This document shows positions 36,254-45,450 of a stretch of 64,000 nt of DNA, in pieces. The translations under genes and the position numbers were made by a program. This DNA comes from Spongiactinospora sp. TRM90649 (GTDB lineage Bacteria; Actinomycetota; Actinomycetes; Streptosporangiales; Streptosporangiaceae). Under the pieces are notes generated by a model, which saw only the letters and a program-made list of their open reading frames with translations, did no database searches and was not told the origin of the DNA. The stretch lies in NCBI RefSeq assembly GCF_029382225.1, contig NZ_JARLTC010000005.1:365406-429405 (forward strand), given 5' to 3'. Every line of letters begins with the position of its first letter. Within the stretch, counting starts at the first letter, position 1.

Positions 36254-37804
36254 TCAGGTGCCCAGGTTGCGGTAGCGGGCCGTGCGCGCGGCCAGCCGGT
36301 CGGCCGCGGGCCGCGCCAGCAGCCCGGCGATCTCGTACTCCAGCGTGGCGGCGACCCGCTCGCAGAACGCGCGGTGCTCGTAGGCGGCGTCGGGAAGCTC
36401 GGGCACGATCCGGTCCACGATGCCGTCGGCCCGCAGGTCGGTCGCGCTGACCCGCTGGGAGGCGGCGATCTCGGGCGCGAAGTCCACGCTGCGGTAGAGG
36501 ATCGCCGAGGCCCCTTCCGGCGGGAGCGGCGACAGCCAGCCGTGCTGGGCCGCCACCACGCGGTCGGCGGGCAGCAGGGCCAGCGCGGCGCCGCCCGCCC
36601 CCTCGCCGAGGATGAGGCACACGGTGGGCGCGTCCAGCATCACCATCTCGGCGAGCGAGCGGGCGATCTCCCCGGCGAGGCCGCCCTCCTCCGCCGCCTT
36701 GGACAACGCGGCCCCTGCGGTGTCGATCACCGTCACCAGCGGCAGGCCCAGTTCGGCGGCGAGCCGCATGCCGCGCCTGGCGACGCGCAGCCCGGCGGGC
36801 CCCAGGCCGGGCACGGCGCGCTGCCTGCTGCGGTCCTGGCCGAGTACGACGGCCGGGGCGGTGCCGAACCTGGCGAGCGCGAGCAGCAGGCCGGGGTCGT
36901 CCTCGCCCGCGCCGGTGCCGCGCAGCGGCGTCACGTCGCGCGCGCCCAGCGTGAGCAGGGCGCGCACGCCCGGCCGGTCGTCACGGCGTGAGCGGGTGAT
37001 CGCGTCCCACGCCTCCACCGGGCGGGCCGGGCCGCGGGGCTCGGGGCCGGAGGCCCGCACCGGCTCCCCCGTGCCCGCCAGCACCGACAGCGCGCGGATG
37101 GCGACCTCCCTGGCGTCCCCGGCGCCCACCACCGCGTCCACCAGGCCGTGGGCGTACAGGTTCTCGGCGACCTGGACGCCCTCGGGGAACGGGTAGCCGT
37201 GCAGGGACTCGAACACGCGCGGCCCGAGGAACCCGATCAGCGCGCCCGGCTCGGCGGCGGTGACGTGCCCGAGCGACCCCCACGAGGCGAACACCCCACC
37301 GGTCGCCGGGTGGCGCAGGTACACGATGTACGGCAGGCCCGCCGCCCGGTGCGCCCCCACCGCGGCGGTGATCTTCACCATCTGGGTGAAGGCGAGCGCG
37401 CCCTCCTGCATCCGGGTGCCGCCGGAGGCGGGCGCGGCGAGGAGCGGCAGGCCCTCGCGGGTGGCCCGCTCCACGGCCGAGACCAGGCGTTCCGCGGCGG
37501 CGACCCCGATAGATCCGGCCAGGAAGGAGAACTCGCAGGCCGCGACGGCGACCCTGCGCCCGCCGAGCCGTCCCTCCCCCGTGATCACCGCCTCGTCGTA
37601 GCCGGTCTTCACCCGCGCCACCGCCAGTTCCTCGGCGTACGCGGATCCCGGCTCGGCCCGGTCGATCGGCGGCTCGTCCCAGGACTCGAAGGAGTCGGGG
37701 TCGAGCACGATGCCGATCAGGGCCCGTGCGTCGGGACGTTGGGGAGGACCCTGAGGAGGGCCCTGAGGAGGGCCCTGAGGAGGGCCCTGAGGAGGGAGCG
37801 TCAC
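36254..37804 (-). CDS. fused carboxyltransferase (AccD/AccA-like) subunit
   Basis: A 516-aa crotonase-fold carboxyltransferase. The N-half resembles the beta-type (AccD) domain (ARVKTGYDEAVITGEGRLGG, ASGGTRMQEGALAFTQM and GLPYIVYLRHPATGG). The C-half resembles the alpha-type (AccA) domain (LPLVTVIDTAGAALSKAAEE, ICLILGEGAGGAALAL-like). No biotin carboxylase or biotin carrier gene is near. It may be a decarboxylase-type subunit or borrow carrier subunits. The N-terminus is a PPQG tandem repeat linker. The GTG at 37804 overlaps the CaiB stop. An AccD zinc-finger cysteine cluster is not present. Confidence 0.87.
   Translation of the reverse strand: MTLPPQGPPQGPPQGPPQGPPQRPDARALIGIVLDPDSFESWDEPPIDRAEPGSAYAEELAVARVKTGYDEAVITGEGRLGGRRVAVAACEFSFLAGSIGVAAAERLVSAVERATREGLPLLAAPASGGTRMQEGALAFTQMVKITAAVGAHRAAGLPYIVYLRHPATGGVFASWGSLGHVTAAEPGALIGFLGPRVFESLHGYPFPEGVQVAENLYAHGLVDAVVGAGDAREVAIRALSVLAGTGEPVRASGPEPRGPARPVEAWDAITRSRRDDRPGVRALLTLGARDVTPLRGTGAGEDDPGLLLALARFGTAPAVVLGQDRSRQRAVPGLGPAGLRVARRGMRLAAELGLPLVTVIDTAGAALSKAAEEGGLAGEIARSLAEMVMLDAPTVCLILGEGAGGAALALLPADRVVAAQHGWLSPLPPEGASAILYRSVDFAPEIAASQRVSATDLRADGIVDRIVPELPDAAYEHRAFCERVAATLEYEIAGLLARPAADRLAARTARYRNLGT
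37749..37796. repeat. four perfect 12-bp tandem repeats at the start of the carboxyltransferase gene
   Basis: Four identical CCCTGAGGAGGG units (37749-37760, 37761-37772, 37773-37784, 37785-37796) encode a Pro-Pro-Gln-Gly linker at the protein N-terminus. The GAGGAGG core on the plus strand is incidental. Perfect copies imply recent expansion, and slippage would change linker length without frameshift. Confidence 0.9.
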
Positions 37805-38967
37805 CGCTCGCGGTCCTCCAGTCCGGAAAGCCAGGTCAGGACGGCTTCGGTGTCCTGGCCGAGCATGGGCGGGGCGGTGTGCCGGGCGGTGGGTGCGCCG
37901 TCCATGCGCACCGGGGGTCCTGGCAGCGAGATCGGGCCGAGCACCGGATGCTCGACCTCGACGAGCAGCCCCTGGGAGCGCGTCTGCTCCCACTCGTAGA
38001 CCTCGTCGAGCGTGCGGATGGCGCCCGCGGGCACCCCGGCGGCGGCCAGCGCGGTCAGCCAGTGCGCTCGGTCGTGTGCGGCCAGGGCCTTCTCCATGTC
38101 GGCGATCAGCTCATCACGATGGGCGAATCTTTCTCTATTGGTCGCATATTTCGGTATATCAGGGTCGATGTCGAGGAGGACGGCGACCTTGTGCCACAAC
38201 GCGTCGTTCCCGGCCGCGATCTGAATCATCCCGTCCGCGCAGCGGAAAGCCCCGTAGGGCGCGATCGTCGCGTGGTGGTTCCCACCGGCCACGGACACCT
38301 GGCCGCCGACCGTCCAGGCCGTGCCGTGGTAGGCGTGCACGCCGACGATCCCGGCGAGCAGCGAGGTCCGCACCACCCGGCCGCGCCCGGTGCGGCCGCG
38401 CTCGTGCAGCGCGGCCAGCACGCCGTACGCGCCGTACATGCCCGCGAGCACGTCGCCGATCGACGCCCCGACCCGGTACGGCTCGTCCGCCGACGGCCCG
38501 GTCAGGCTCATCAGCCCGGCCTCGCCCTGGGCGATCTGGTCGTACCCCGGCCGGCCGCCCTCCGGCCCGTCGTGGCCGAAACCGGTGATGGAGAGCACGA
38601 TCAGGCGCGGGTTCAGCTCGTGCAGCCGCTCGACCGGAAAGCCCAGGCGGTCGAGCACCCCCGTGCGGAAGTTCTCGATCAGCACGTCGGTGTGCCGCAC
38701 CAGCCGCTCGATCAGCGCCTTGCCCTCGGGGTCCTTCAGATCGACGGTGATGGACTGCTTGTTGCGGTTGGCCGAAAGAAAATAGGTGGAGATGTCGTGG
38801 TCCGGCCCGACGAACGGCGGCCCCCACCCACGGGAGTCGTCACCGCCGGACGGATGCTCCACTTTGATCACCCGGGCGCCCATGTCGCCGAGCATCTGCG
38901 CGGCGTGCGGCCCCGCGAGGGCCCGCGACAGGTCGAGCACCACGATGTCGTCGAGAGGTGTCAGCAA
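37801..38967 (-). CDS. CaiB/BaiF family CoA-transferase
   Basis: A 388-aa class III CoA-transferase. Key segments are VVLDLSRALAGPHAAQMLGD at the N-terminus, ARVIKVEHPSGGDDSRGWGP, and ANRNKQSITVDLKDPEGKAL near residue 70. VLIENFRTGVLDRLG follows, and the catalytic Asp lies in GRPGYDQIAQGEAGLMSLTG near 155. I start it at the TTG at 38967, with GGAGG at 6 nt; a longer frame adds 25 atypical residues. It moves CoA between a donor thioester and a carboxylic acid. Coupling to the carboxyltransferase gene suggests a dicarboxylate substrate (inference). A small AT-rich patch at 38119-38165 uses rare codons. Confidence 0.9.
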   Translation of the reverse strand: MLTPLDDIVVLDLSRALAGPHAAQMLGDMGARVIKVEHPSGGDDSRGWGPPFVGPDHDISTYFLSANRNKQSITVDLKDPEGKALIERLVRHTDVLIENFRTGVLDRLGFPVERLHELNPRLIVLSITGFGHDGPEGGRPGYDQIAQGEAGLMSLTGPSADEPYRVGASIGDVLAGMYGAYGVLAALHERGRTGRGRVVRTSLLAGIVGVHAYHGTAWTVGGQVSVAGGNHHATIAPYGAFRCADGMIQIAAGNDALWHKVAVLLDIDPDIPKYATNRERFAHRDELIADMEKALAAHDRAHWLTALAAAGVPAGAIRTLDEVYEWEQTRSQGLLVEVEHPVLGPISLPGPPVRMDGAPTARHTAPPMLGQDTEAVLTWLSGLEDRER

Positions 38968-39067
38968 GATCAGCCTCCAATGGTGGTCGCCGAGCCTAGC
39001 CCAATCCCCAGTGGGGCTGACATTCCACCCGGTATGAGCCACACTGCCAGGCCCGGCCGATCACCCG

Positions 39068-40906
39068 TCACTCAGGGCGGGGTATCACCCCTGACGTATC
39101 GCCGGAGAGACGGAGGTAACCGGGGCCCCGGTCGAAGAACGGGACCGTCGTCCGGCTCAGGCGCGCGCGCAGCGCGGCGGTGGCCGCCTCGTCCACGGTG
39201 AGGTCCTCGTCGAGGAGGACGCCGTAGTCGTCGCGGGCGCCCTCGGGCGACACCTTCCCGTCGCGCACGTCGGCGGCGACGGCCTGCGGCGGCCGGTCGA
39301 ACGGCGAGCCCCAGCCGCCGCCCCCGGTCGTGCGGATGCGGATGATCTCGCCCGCGCGCACCGGATGGGCGTCCACGAGCCCCTCCATCTCCTCGCCCGC
39401 CACCGTGACCAGGAAGGGCCGCCCGGCGCGCCCGCCGTTGACGCCCCAGCAGGACAGGATGGAACGGTCGGCGATGGACATGAACGACGCGTCACGCAGC
39501 ATCCGGACGTGCTTGTCGTAGCCGAGGCCACCGCGATACCGGCCGGGGCCGCCGCTGTCCACGGCCAGGCCCAGGCGCTCGACCCGCAGCGGCCAGCGCG
39601 CCTCGGCGAACTCGACCGGGATGTTGCGCGAGTCGGGCACCACGTGGATCGTGTCCTCCCCGTCGGCGTACCAGCGCCCGCCGGAGCCACCGCCGAGGAC
39701 CTCACGCATCAGGTACGGCGAGCCGTCCTCCGCCGTGCCGTGGACGCCCGTGTAGCGGATGGTCTCCTGGTCGGCCGGCATGCGCCCGCCCGTCGCCTTG
39801 GCCAGCACGCCCGCGAGCACGCCCAGCAGCCGCAGGATGACGAACGTGCGGGCGTTGGTCGGCGCGGGGAAGATCGGGGTGAGCAGGGTGCCCCTCTCCG
39901 GGAAGATCATCTTGATCAGCGGGACGACGCCCTCGTTCACGTCCAGCTCGGCCATGCGCTCGGGCGAGTCGGCCAGGTTGCGCAGGATCGGCGCCAGCCA
40001 CTTCTTCAGGAAGACGCCGTCGGCGTAGTCGCCCGCGTGGTTGATCGGCCCCTTGGCCTGGGCCGACGTGCCGGTGAAGTCGATGGTCAGCGGCGTGGCG
40101 GCCGAGTGGTCGACGGTGAGGGTGATCCGCTGGGTGTGCAGGCGCGGTTCGTCCACGCCATCGTGCTCGGCGTAGTCCTCCCAGGTGTAGACCCCCTCGG
40201 GGATCTTCGCCAGCAGCTCCCTGCGGAAGGTCTCGGTCGTCTTGCCGATGATGGCGTCGAAGGACTCCTCGACCGGCCGCCTGCCATAGCGGGCGAACAG
40301 CTCCCCGAGGCGGCGCGCCCCCATCAGGCAGGCCGAGCACTCGGCGTCGAGGTCGCCGGCCAGCGAGTCGGGCATGCGCGAGTTGCGCGTCATGATGGTC
40401 AGCGCCGCACGGTTGGGCACGCCACGGTCCCACAGCTTGATCGGCGGGACCATCAGCCCCTCCTCGAAGACGCTGGTGGCGTGGGAGGGCATCGAGCCCG
40501 GCACCGCGCCCCCGATGTCGTCGTGGTGACCGAACGCCTGCACGAACGCGACCACCTCGCCGTCATGGAAGACCGGCACCGTGACGCACAGGTCGGGCAG
40601 GTGGCCGATGCCGCCCTCCGACAGGTAGACGTCGTTGTGGAAGAACACGTCGCCGGGGTTCATCTCGGCGATGGGGAAGTCGCGGACGATCGGCTGGACC
40701 AGGGCGGAGTACGACCTGCCGGTGAGCTTGCGCAGGCGCGCGTCGTGGATCCCGGCGCGGAAGTCGTGGGCGTCGCGGATCATCGGCGAGCGGGCCGTGC
40801 GGGCGATGGCCGTCTCGACCTCCTTCTCCACCGAGGCCAGGGTGCCCTCGACGATCTCCACGAGGACGGGGTCGGCCTTGCCCGCCGAGGCGTGCCCGGC
40901 GCTCAT
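39068..40906 (-). CDS. hydantoinase/oxoprolinase B subunit (HyuB family)
   Basis: A 612-aa protein of the HyuB/AcxB family. The catalytic partner of HyuA-type subunits hydrolyses or carboxylates ring amides such as N-methylhydantoin, 5-oxoproline or acetone-type substrates. Visible blocks are VEIVEGTLASVEKEVETAI, RDAHDFRAGIHDARLRKLTG, NPGDVFFHNDVYLSEGGIGH with conserved metal-binding-type residues, and FGHHDDIGGAVPGSMPSHAT. The start overlaps the HyuA stop by 4 bp, so the two are co-translated. About 100 bp separate it from the CaiB gene, which may be in the same transcript. Confidence 0.93.
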   Translation of the reverse strand: MSAGHASAGKADPVLVEIVEGTLASVEKEVETAIARTARSPMIRDAHDFRAGIHDARLRKLTGRSYSALVQPIVRDFPIAEMNPGDVFFHNDVYLSEGGIGHLPDLCVTVPVFHDGEVVAFVQAFGHHDDIGGAVPGSMPSHATSVFEEGLMVPPIKLWDRGVPNRAALTIMTRNSRMPDSLAGDLDAECSACLMGARRLGELFARYGRRPVEESFDAIIGKTTETFRRELLAKIPEGVYTWEDYAEHDGVDEPRLHTQRITLTVDHSAATPLTIDFTGTSAQAKGPINHAGDYADGVFLKKWLAPILRNLADSPERMAELDVNEGVVPLIKMIFPERGTLLTPIFPAPTNARTFVILRLLGVLAGVLAKATGGRMPADQETIRYTGVHGTAEDGSPYLMREVLGGGSGGRWYADGEDTIHVVPDSRNIPVEFAEARWPLRVERLGLAVDSGGPGRYRGGLGYDKHVRMLRDASFMSIADRSILSCWGVNGGRAGRPFLVTVAGEEMEGLVDAHPVRAGEIIRIRTTGGGGWGSPFDRPPQAVAADVRDGKVSPEGARDDYGVLLDEDLTVDEAATAALRARLSRTTVPFFDRGPGYLRLSGDTSGVIPRPE

Positions 40907-42936
40907 CGGGCCGCCCCCCGCAGGATCAGGTTCGCGTGCTCGTCGGCGGTCGCGGTGAAGCCGGGGTGCACCGGCAGCGTCGAGCCGTACTCCTCGATGA
41001 CGGCCGGTCCGGTGATCACCGTGCCCGCCCCCAGGTCGGCCCGCCTCAGGATCGGGGCCTCACACCAGGTGTCGAAGAACACCGTCCGGGCCGGCGGCGC
41101 GGACGGCGGCCCGGATCCGGCGGCCAGGCGGCGCATGGCGGGCCGCCGGATCGGCCCGATGCCGGAGACGCGCAGGTTGACCCATTCCACGGCGTGGCGG
41201 GGGTCGTCGCGGTAGGCGTATCCGTAGAGGCGTTCGTGGGCGCGGTGGAAGCCGTCCAGCACCGCCGTCCTCCATTCCTCGTCGATGGGCCCCGCCGGGG
41301 CAGGGACCCTGACCTCGTACGCCTGCCCGTAGTAGCGCAGGTCCGCGCTGCGCGCGTAGACCTGACGGTCGCGGGGGAACCCCTCGCGGGCGAGCGCCGC
41401 CGCGGCCTCCTCCTCCAGCTCGGCGTAGATCTCCCCGGCGTCGCCGGGCGGCAGATCGCGGGTGACGAACGTGCGGACGTAGTCGTTCTTGACGTCCACG
41501 GTGAGCAGCCCGAAGGCGGACAGGTTGCCCGGGTCGGCGGGCACGATCACCTCGGGCAGGCCGAGGACGTCCATCAGGCGGCAGGCCAGCAGCGGCCCCG
41601 AGCCGCCGAACGTGACGAGCGGGAAGTCGCGCACGTCGAGCCCGCGCTTGACGGTGATCTGCCGGATCGCGTTGGCCTGGTTGAAGGCGCTGACCTCCAG
41701 GACGCCGGTGGCGGTGCGTTCCGGGGTGAGGCCGAGCGCGCCCGCGAGCGTCTCGATCCCGGCGCGCGCGGCGGCGGCGTCCAGCGGGATCTCGCCGCCG
41801 AGCAGGTGCGGGGGGACCCTGCCGAGGTAGACGTGGGCGTCGGTGACGGTCACCTCGGTGCCGCCCTTGCCGTAGCAGAGCGGGCCGGGATCGGCCCCGG
41901 CGGACCTCGGGCCGACCTTGAGCGTGCCCTCCGGGGAGACCCAGGCCACCGAGCCGCCGCCCGCGCCCACGGTGACCACGTCGATCATCGGGATCTTGCA
42001 GGGGAACCGGCCGATCGTCCCCTCGGTGGTCAGGGACGGCTCGCCGTCGATCACCACGGCGACGTCGGTGGAGGTGCCGCCGCCGTCCAGGGTGATCACC
42101 CCGGGACGGCCCGCCGCCGCCGCGACGGCCGCCGCCCCCAGCGCCCCGGCGGCCGGGCCGGACAGCACGGTGGTGATCGGCTGGTGCACCACCTCGGCGG
42201 CGGAGAGCACCCCGCCGTTGCTCTTCATCACCGAGAACGGCGCGGACAGCCGCGCGGACAGGCCCGCTATGTAGCGGCGCATGGTCGGCTTGACCGCCGC
42301 GTCCACCAGCGTGGTCACCGACCGCTCGTACTCGCGGTACTCGCGCAGCACGTCGCTGGACAGCGACACCACGGCCTCGGGATGCTCCCTGGCCAGCACG
42401 TCGCGCATCCGGCGCTCGTGGACCGGGTCGGCGTAGGAGTGCAGGAGGCACACGCCGATCGCGGTGATCCCGCGCTCGGCGAACCAGCGTGCCGCCGCGA
42501 CGGCCTGATCCTCGTCGAAGGGCCGGACCTCCCGGCCGAGGTGGTCCAGGCGCCCGCCGACGGTCCGCACCCGGTGCGCCGGGACGATACGGGGTGGTTT
42601 GACCCAGAAGTAGGAGTTGCCGTAGCCGTCGGGGACGCTCTGCCTGGCGATCTCCAGGATCGACTCGAACCCCTCGGTGGTGACGAAGCCCAGGTCGGCG
42701 ATGCGGTCTTCGAGAAGCTGGTTGGTGGCGACGGTGGTGCCGTGCACGATCCCGGCGACGCCGGTCGAACCGGCCTCCGGGGGCAGGGCCTTGCGGATTC
42801 CCGCCAGGAAGCCCTCCGCCGGGTCGGCCGGGGTGGACGGGGTCTTGGTGGTGGTGATCTCTCCGGTCGACTCGTCCACCACGACTACGTCGGTGAACGT
42901 GCCCCCCGTGTCCACTCCGATCCGGACATTGCGCAT
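40903..42936 (-). CDS. hydantoinase/oxoprolinase A subunit (HyuA family)
   Basis: A 677-aa ATP-using subunit of the ASKHA-fold HyuA/AcxA family. The N-terminal phosphate-binding motif is RIGVDTGGTFTDVVVVDE at residues 5-22, followed by GIVHGTTVATNQLLEDR near 65. A second conserved block is VITLDGGGTSTDVAVVIDGE near 275, and PLCYGKGGTEVTVTDAHVYL lies near 345. Family members activate amide rings or ketones by ATP-dependent phosphorylation. The substrate is not determined. It heads a likely operon (HyuA-HyuB-CaiB-carboxyltransferase) with an intergenic gap of about 120 bp to the unknown gene upstream. Confidence 0.94.
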   Translation of the reverse strand: MRNVRIGVDTGGTFTDVVVVDESTGEITTTKTPSTPADPAEGFLAGIRKALPPEAGSTGVAGIVHGTTVATNQLLEDRIADLGFVTTEGFESILEIARQSVPDGYGNSYFWVKPPRIVPAHRVRTVGGRLDHLGREVRPFDEDQAVAAARWFAERGITAIGVCLLHSYADPVHERRMRDVLAREHPEAVVSLSSDVLREYREYERSVTTLVDAAVKPTMRRYIAGLSARLSAPFSVMKSNGGVLSAAEVVHQPITTVLSGPAAGALGAAAVAAAAGRPGVITLDGGGTSTDVAVVIDGEPSLTTEGTIGRFPCKIPMIDVVTVGAGGGSVAWVSPEGTLKVGPRSAGADPGPLCYGKGGTEVTVTDAHVYLGRVPPHLLGGEIPLDAAAARAGIETLAGALGLTPERTATGVLEVSAFNQANAIRQITVKRGLDVRDFPLVTFGGSGPLLACRLMDVLGLPEVIVPADPGNLSAFGLLTVDVKNDYVRTFVTRDLPPGDAGEIYAELEEEAAAALAREGFPRDRQVYARSADLRYYGQAYEVRVPAPAGPIDEEWRTAVLDGFHRAHERLYGYAYRDDPRHAVEWVNLRVSGIGPIRRPAMRRLAAGSGPPSAPPARTVFFDTWCEAPILRRADLGAGTVITGPAVIEEYGSTLPVHPGFTATADEHANLILRGAAR

Positions 42937-43057
42937 GATGCGTGTCTACCCAGCGCGCGGGTCGCGCCGAATCGGCGGACCCTGCCGAAGGACCATGCCG
43001 GGCATCGTCATGTGTCGTCAGGTGTCGTCAGGGCGCCGCCCCGGTGCGCGGGGGCGT

Positions 43058-43969
43058 TCACGAGGCGTCGTCTGTGTCGTCCATGTCGTCCATGCGGGCG
43101 GCGAGCTGCGCGCTGTCGCCGTCGACCAGCGCCGCCACGGCCCGCCACCAGGCGAACCACTCGCCGCTGCGCCACATCCAGTCGACCCGCTCGATGGCGG
43201 CGATCACCTCGCCCTTGCGCCACCACGGGGGCCCGGCCTGCTCGACGGTCGCGCCGTGGCGCAGCGCCCAGGTGCGCAGCGGGTCGGCCGCGCCGATCTC
43301 AACGGGCTCGGCGTAGGGGTCGGGTTTCTCGCCTTCGAGCGGGTGCGGCCCGAGCCCGGCCGCCACGCCCCAGCTCCACTGCGCCTCGGCGGGCCGGGAG
43401 TAACGCAGCGAGGCGAAGTCCAGGTTGGAGCCGAGTTCCTCGTCGGCACGCTCCACGACCACGGCGTCGAGACGCCCGCCCGCGTCGAAGCCGACCACCA
43501 CCCGGTCGCCGGGACGCGCGCCCGGCGGCAGGTCGATGCGGTCCTCGGCCTGCCAGGAGTTGAGGTCGGCGGTGGCGACCGCCGCGCCCCAGCGCTCGTC
43601 GGCCGCGTCGTCGGCGATCCAGGCGGCGAGCATCTCCAGTACGGTGAGGTCGGTCCACGGCTCGATCGCGGCGCTGGTGGCCAGCGCCTCGTCGGGCGCG
43701 GGCAGCTTGCCGCCCCGGCCCCGCCGCCACCACTGCTCGCCCAGTTCCCGGGTGCCGATGACCAGCCCGGCGACCGAGGCCAGCTCAGAAGACCTGCGGG
43801 TCAGCGGGGCCCAGCGGACCAGTTCGACACAGCGCTCGGCACGTGCCTCGCCGAGGGACGCCACGGCCTGGCGGACCAGCGCCCCGGCGGTCGGGCGTTC
43901 GTCTCCGAGGAGATCGCCGATCAGCTGCCTGGCCTGGCTCCGAGCATCATCCGCGCGTGCCTCCCGCAT
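43058..43969 (-). CDS. hypothetical protein
   Basis: A 303-aa soluble protein with no domain I recognise. It has an Ala/Arg-rich helical N-terminus (ARSQARQLIGDLLGD), then a mixed region rich in Trp (WWRRGRGGKLP, WFAWWRAVAALVDG) and an Asp-rich C-terminus (MDDMDDTDD). The Trp-rich pattern PPWWRKGEVIAAIERVDWMW near residue 255 is distinctive. I prefer the ATG at 43969 to an upstream start, since the added residues look like non-coding. It lies on the same strand as HyuA but about 120 bp upstream, and its link to that operon is uncertain. Confidence 0.65.
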   Translation of the reverse strand: MREARADDARSQARQLIGDLLGDERPTAGALVRQAVASLGEARAERCVELVRWAPLTRRSSELASVAGLVIGTRELGEQWWRRGRGGKLPAPDEALATSAAIEPWTDLTVLEMLAAWIADDAADERWGAAVATADLNSWQAEDRIDLPPGARPGDRVVVGFDAGGRLDAVVVERADEELGSNLDFASLRYSRPAEAQWSWGVAAGLGPHPLEGEKPDPYAEPVEIGAADPLRTWALRHGATVEQAGPPWWRKGEVIAAIERVDWMWRSGEWFAWWRAVAALVDGDSAQLAARMDDMDDTDDAS

Positions 43970-44064
43970 ACCCGCCACGTTACGCCTGGAGATCCTCTTC
44001 CGCGAGACTCCGTCACAACCCATGCGTTCCGCATCCGCCGGCCCCGGACGCGGCGCCGCGCCCG

Positions 44065-44769
44065 TCAGCGGCGTTTGGCGGTGCGGCCGAGCAGCCAGCC
44101 GACCACGGCGCTGCCCAGGGCGATTCCGGCCCCGGTGCCGAAGGCGGCGATCAGCGCCTTGTCGGGGAGGCCGGGACGGAACGACTCGGCGGGGCGGGTG
44201 AAGACCCTGGGACCGGCGGCGGCCGTCTCGGGCGCCCCCGCCACCGCCGAAGCGGGCACGGACTCCGTGACGGCGGGCGCGTCGGCGGCGCCCGCGGCCG
44301 TCACAAGGGCGGGCACTTCGGCGGGGACGGAGAGGGTGCGTTCGATCGCGGTGAAGAACTGGGCGGCGGTGCGTTTGGCCACGGAGGCGAGCATCCGCTG
44401 CCCGACGCCGCCGATCATGCCGCCGATCACCGCCTCGGCGTCGTACTCGACCCGGGTGCCGCCCGTGTCGTCGTCGCTGAGGCGGACCCGGACGGTGGCG
44501 TCGACCGTACCGGGCGCGCCCTGGCCGCTCGCCTTGAGCGTGAAGCCCTCCGGCTCGGCGAGGTCGGAAAGGGTGACCTCGCCCTGGTAGACGCCCTTGA
44601 TCGAGGCCACGCCGGCGGCGACGGTCATCCGGTAGGCGTCGCCGCCGACCTCTTCAAGGCGTTTGCAGCCGGGGATCGTGCGGACCAGCACACCGGGATC
44701 GCGCATGGCGGTCCACAGCCGTGGTCTTTCCACACCGATCACGGCACTTCCGACGACCTTCATCGCCAC
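44065..44769 (-). CDS. CoxG-like SRPBCC protein with C-terminal membrane anchor
   Basis: A 234-aa protein. Residues 1-150 form an SRPBCC/CoxG domain (MKVVGSAVIGVERPRLWTAM, then LVRTIPGCKRLEEVGGDAYR and GGMIGGVGQRM). A linker of about 55 residues follows, and then a hydrophobic helix near residues 208-230 (GTGAGIALGSAVVGWLLGR) and a basic tip. CoxG proteins accompany molybdenum hydroxylases and help recruit or mature them at the membrane. The Mo-hydroxylase genes of this window lie 7 kb away on the same strand, so cooperation is plausible but not shown. Confidence 0.87.
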   Translation of the reverse strand: MAMKVVGSAVIGVERPRLWTAMRDPGVLVRTIPGCKRLEEVGGDAYRMTVAAGVASIKGVYQGEVTLSDLAEPEGFTLKASGQGAPGTVDATVRVRLSDDDTGGTRVEYDAEAVIGGMIGGVGQRMLASVAKRTAAQFFTAIERTLSVPAEVPALVTAAGAADAPAVTESVPASAVAGAPETAAAGPRVFTRPAESFRPGLPDKALIAAFGTGAGIALGSAVVGWLLGRTAKRR

Positions 44770-44840
44770 CTCCAGATTTCAGAGGTTAGACAATGACCGG
44801 CCGCCCGGATAGGGGGTCGTTCCAAATGCGCGCCGGGGCC

Positions 44841-45044
44841 TCACGCGGCCTTGGCCATGACAAGACCGACTGGTCGCCGCGGCGGAATCACGCGGCCGTC
44901 GGGCAGGAGTTCACCGGTGTCCTCGAACAGCACGACACCGTTGCACAACAGGCTCCATCCCTGCTCCGGATGGGCGGCCACGCGCCGCGCGGCCTCACGA
45001 TCGAATGCGTACGGGGAGGGACAGGAAGGCTCGTGAGTACACAT
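44841..45044 (-). CDS. DUF5999 family protein
   Basis: A 67-aa protein of the type widespread in streptomycetes. It shows MCTHEPSCPSPYAFDREAAR, then VAAHPEQGWSLLCNGVVLFE and DTGELLPDGRVIPPRR. The two N-terminal cysteines with His (CTHxPxCP) and the Cys in LLCNGVV may bind a metal. A GAGGTG ribosome site precedes the ATG. Function of the family is unknown; it often appears as a short highly expressed stand-alone gene. Confidence 0.85.
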   Translation of the reverse strand: MCTHEPSCPSPYAFDREAARRVAAHPEQGWSLLCNGVVLFEDTGELLPDGRVIPPRRPVGLVMAKAA

Positions 45045-45450
45045 CGCGCACCTCGATAATCGGCTCCGGACAATTTCTCGGCGAGTTCGCCGTTGACACC
45101 GGCATCATCTTCAAGGTATCCACCGGACACACCGGAGAAATCCCCACAACCACCCTTATGCGGAAAAACTCCTCCCCCTAGGGGCCCTGGCGCGGCGCGG
45201 TGGTTCGCGGGTAGTCCCGCCGGGGTCACCGGGCGGGCACGCGTTGTATAGCGGAGTGGTGCAAAAGCAGGCATTCAGCCGCCCCAATACGCCAAGCTGG
45301 CCCTGCACGCGACAGGCGTGCGGGCCGGCCGCGCCCTGAGGACGCCTCGGGGGACTGAAAGCCGCCGTCCGGGAAAAGAGGGTTCTCCGCACACCCCGCA
45401 CTCCCGGACGGCCGCCGGACGGCCGCGCGCGCCACACGGAAGGTGTTGAC
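45045..45450. other. intergenic stretch between DUF5999 and the PGRP amidase
   Basis: These 406 bp carry divergent upstream regions and no convincing gene. The first 140 bp are less GC-rich (45090-45180) and probably hold the DUF5999 promoter. The part nearest the amidase (45340-45430) has repeated CCGGACGG/CCGTCCGG elements that can pair: CCGTCCGG at 45366 with CCGGACGG at 45414 or 45425. Confidence 0.4.
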
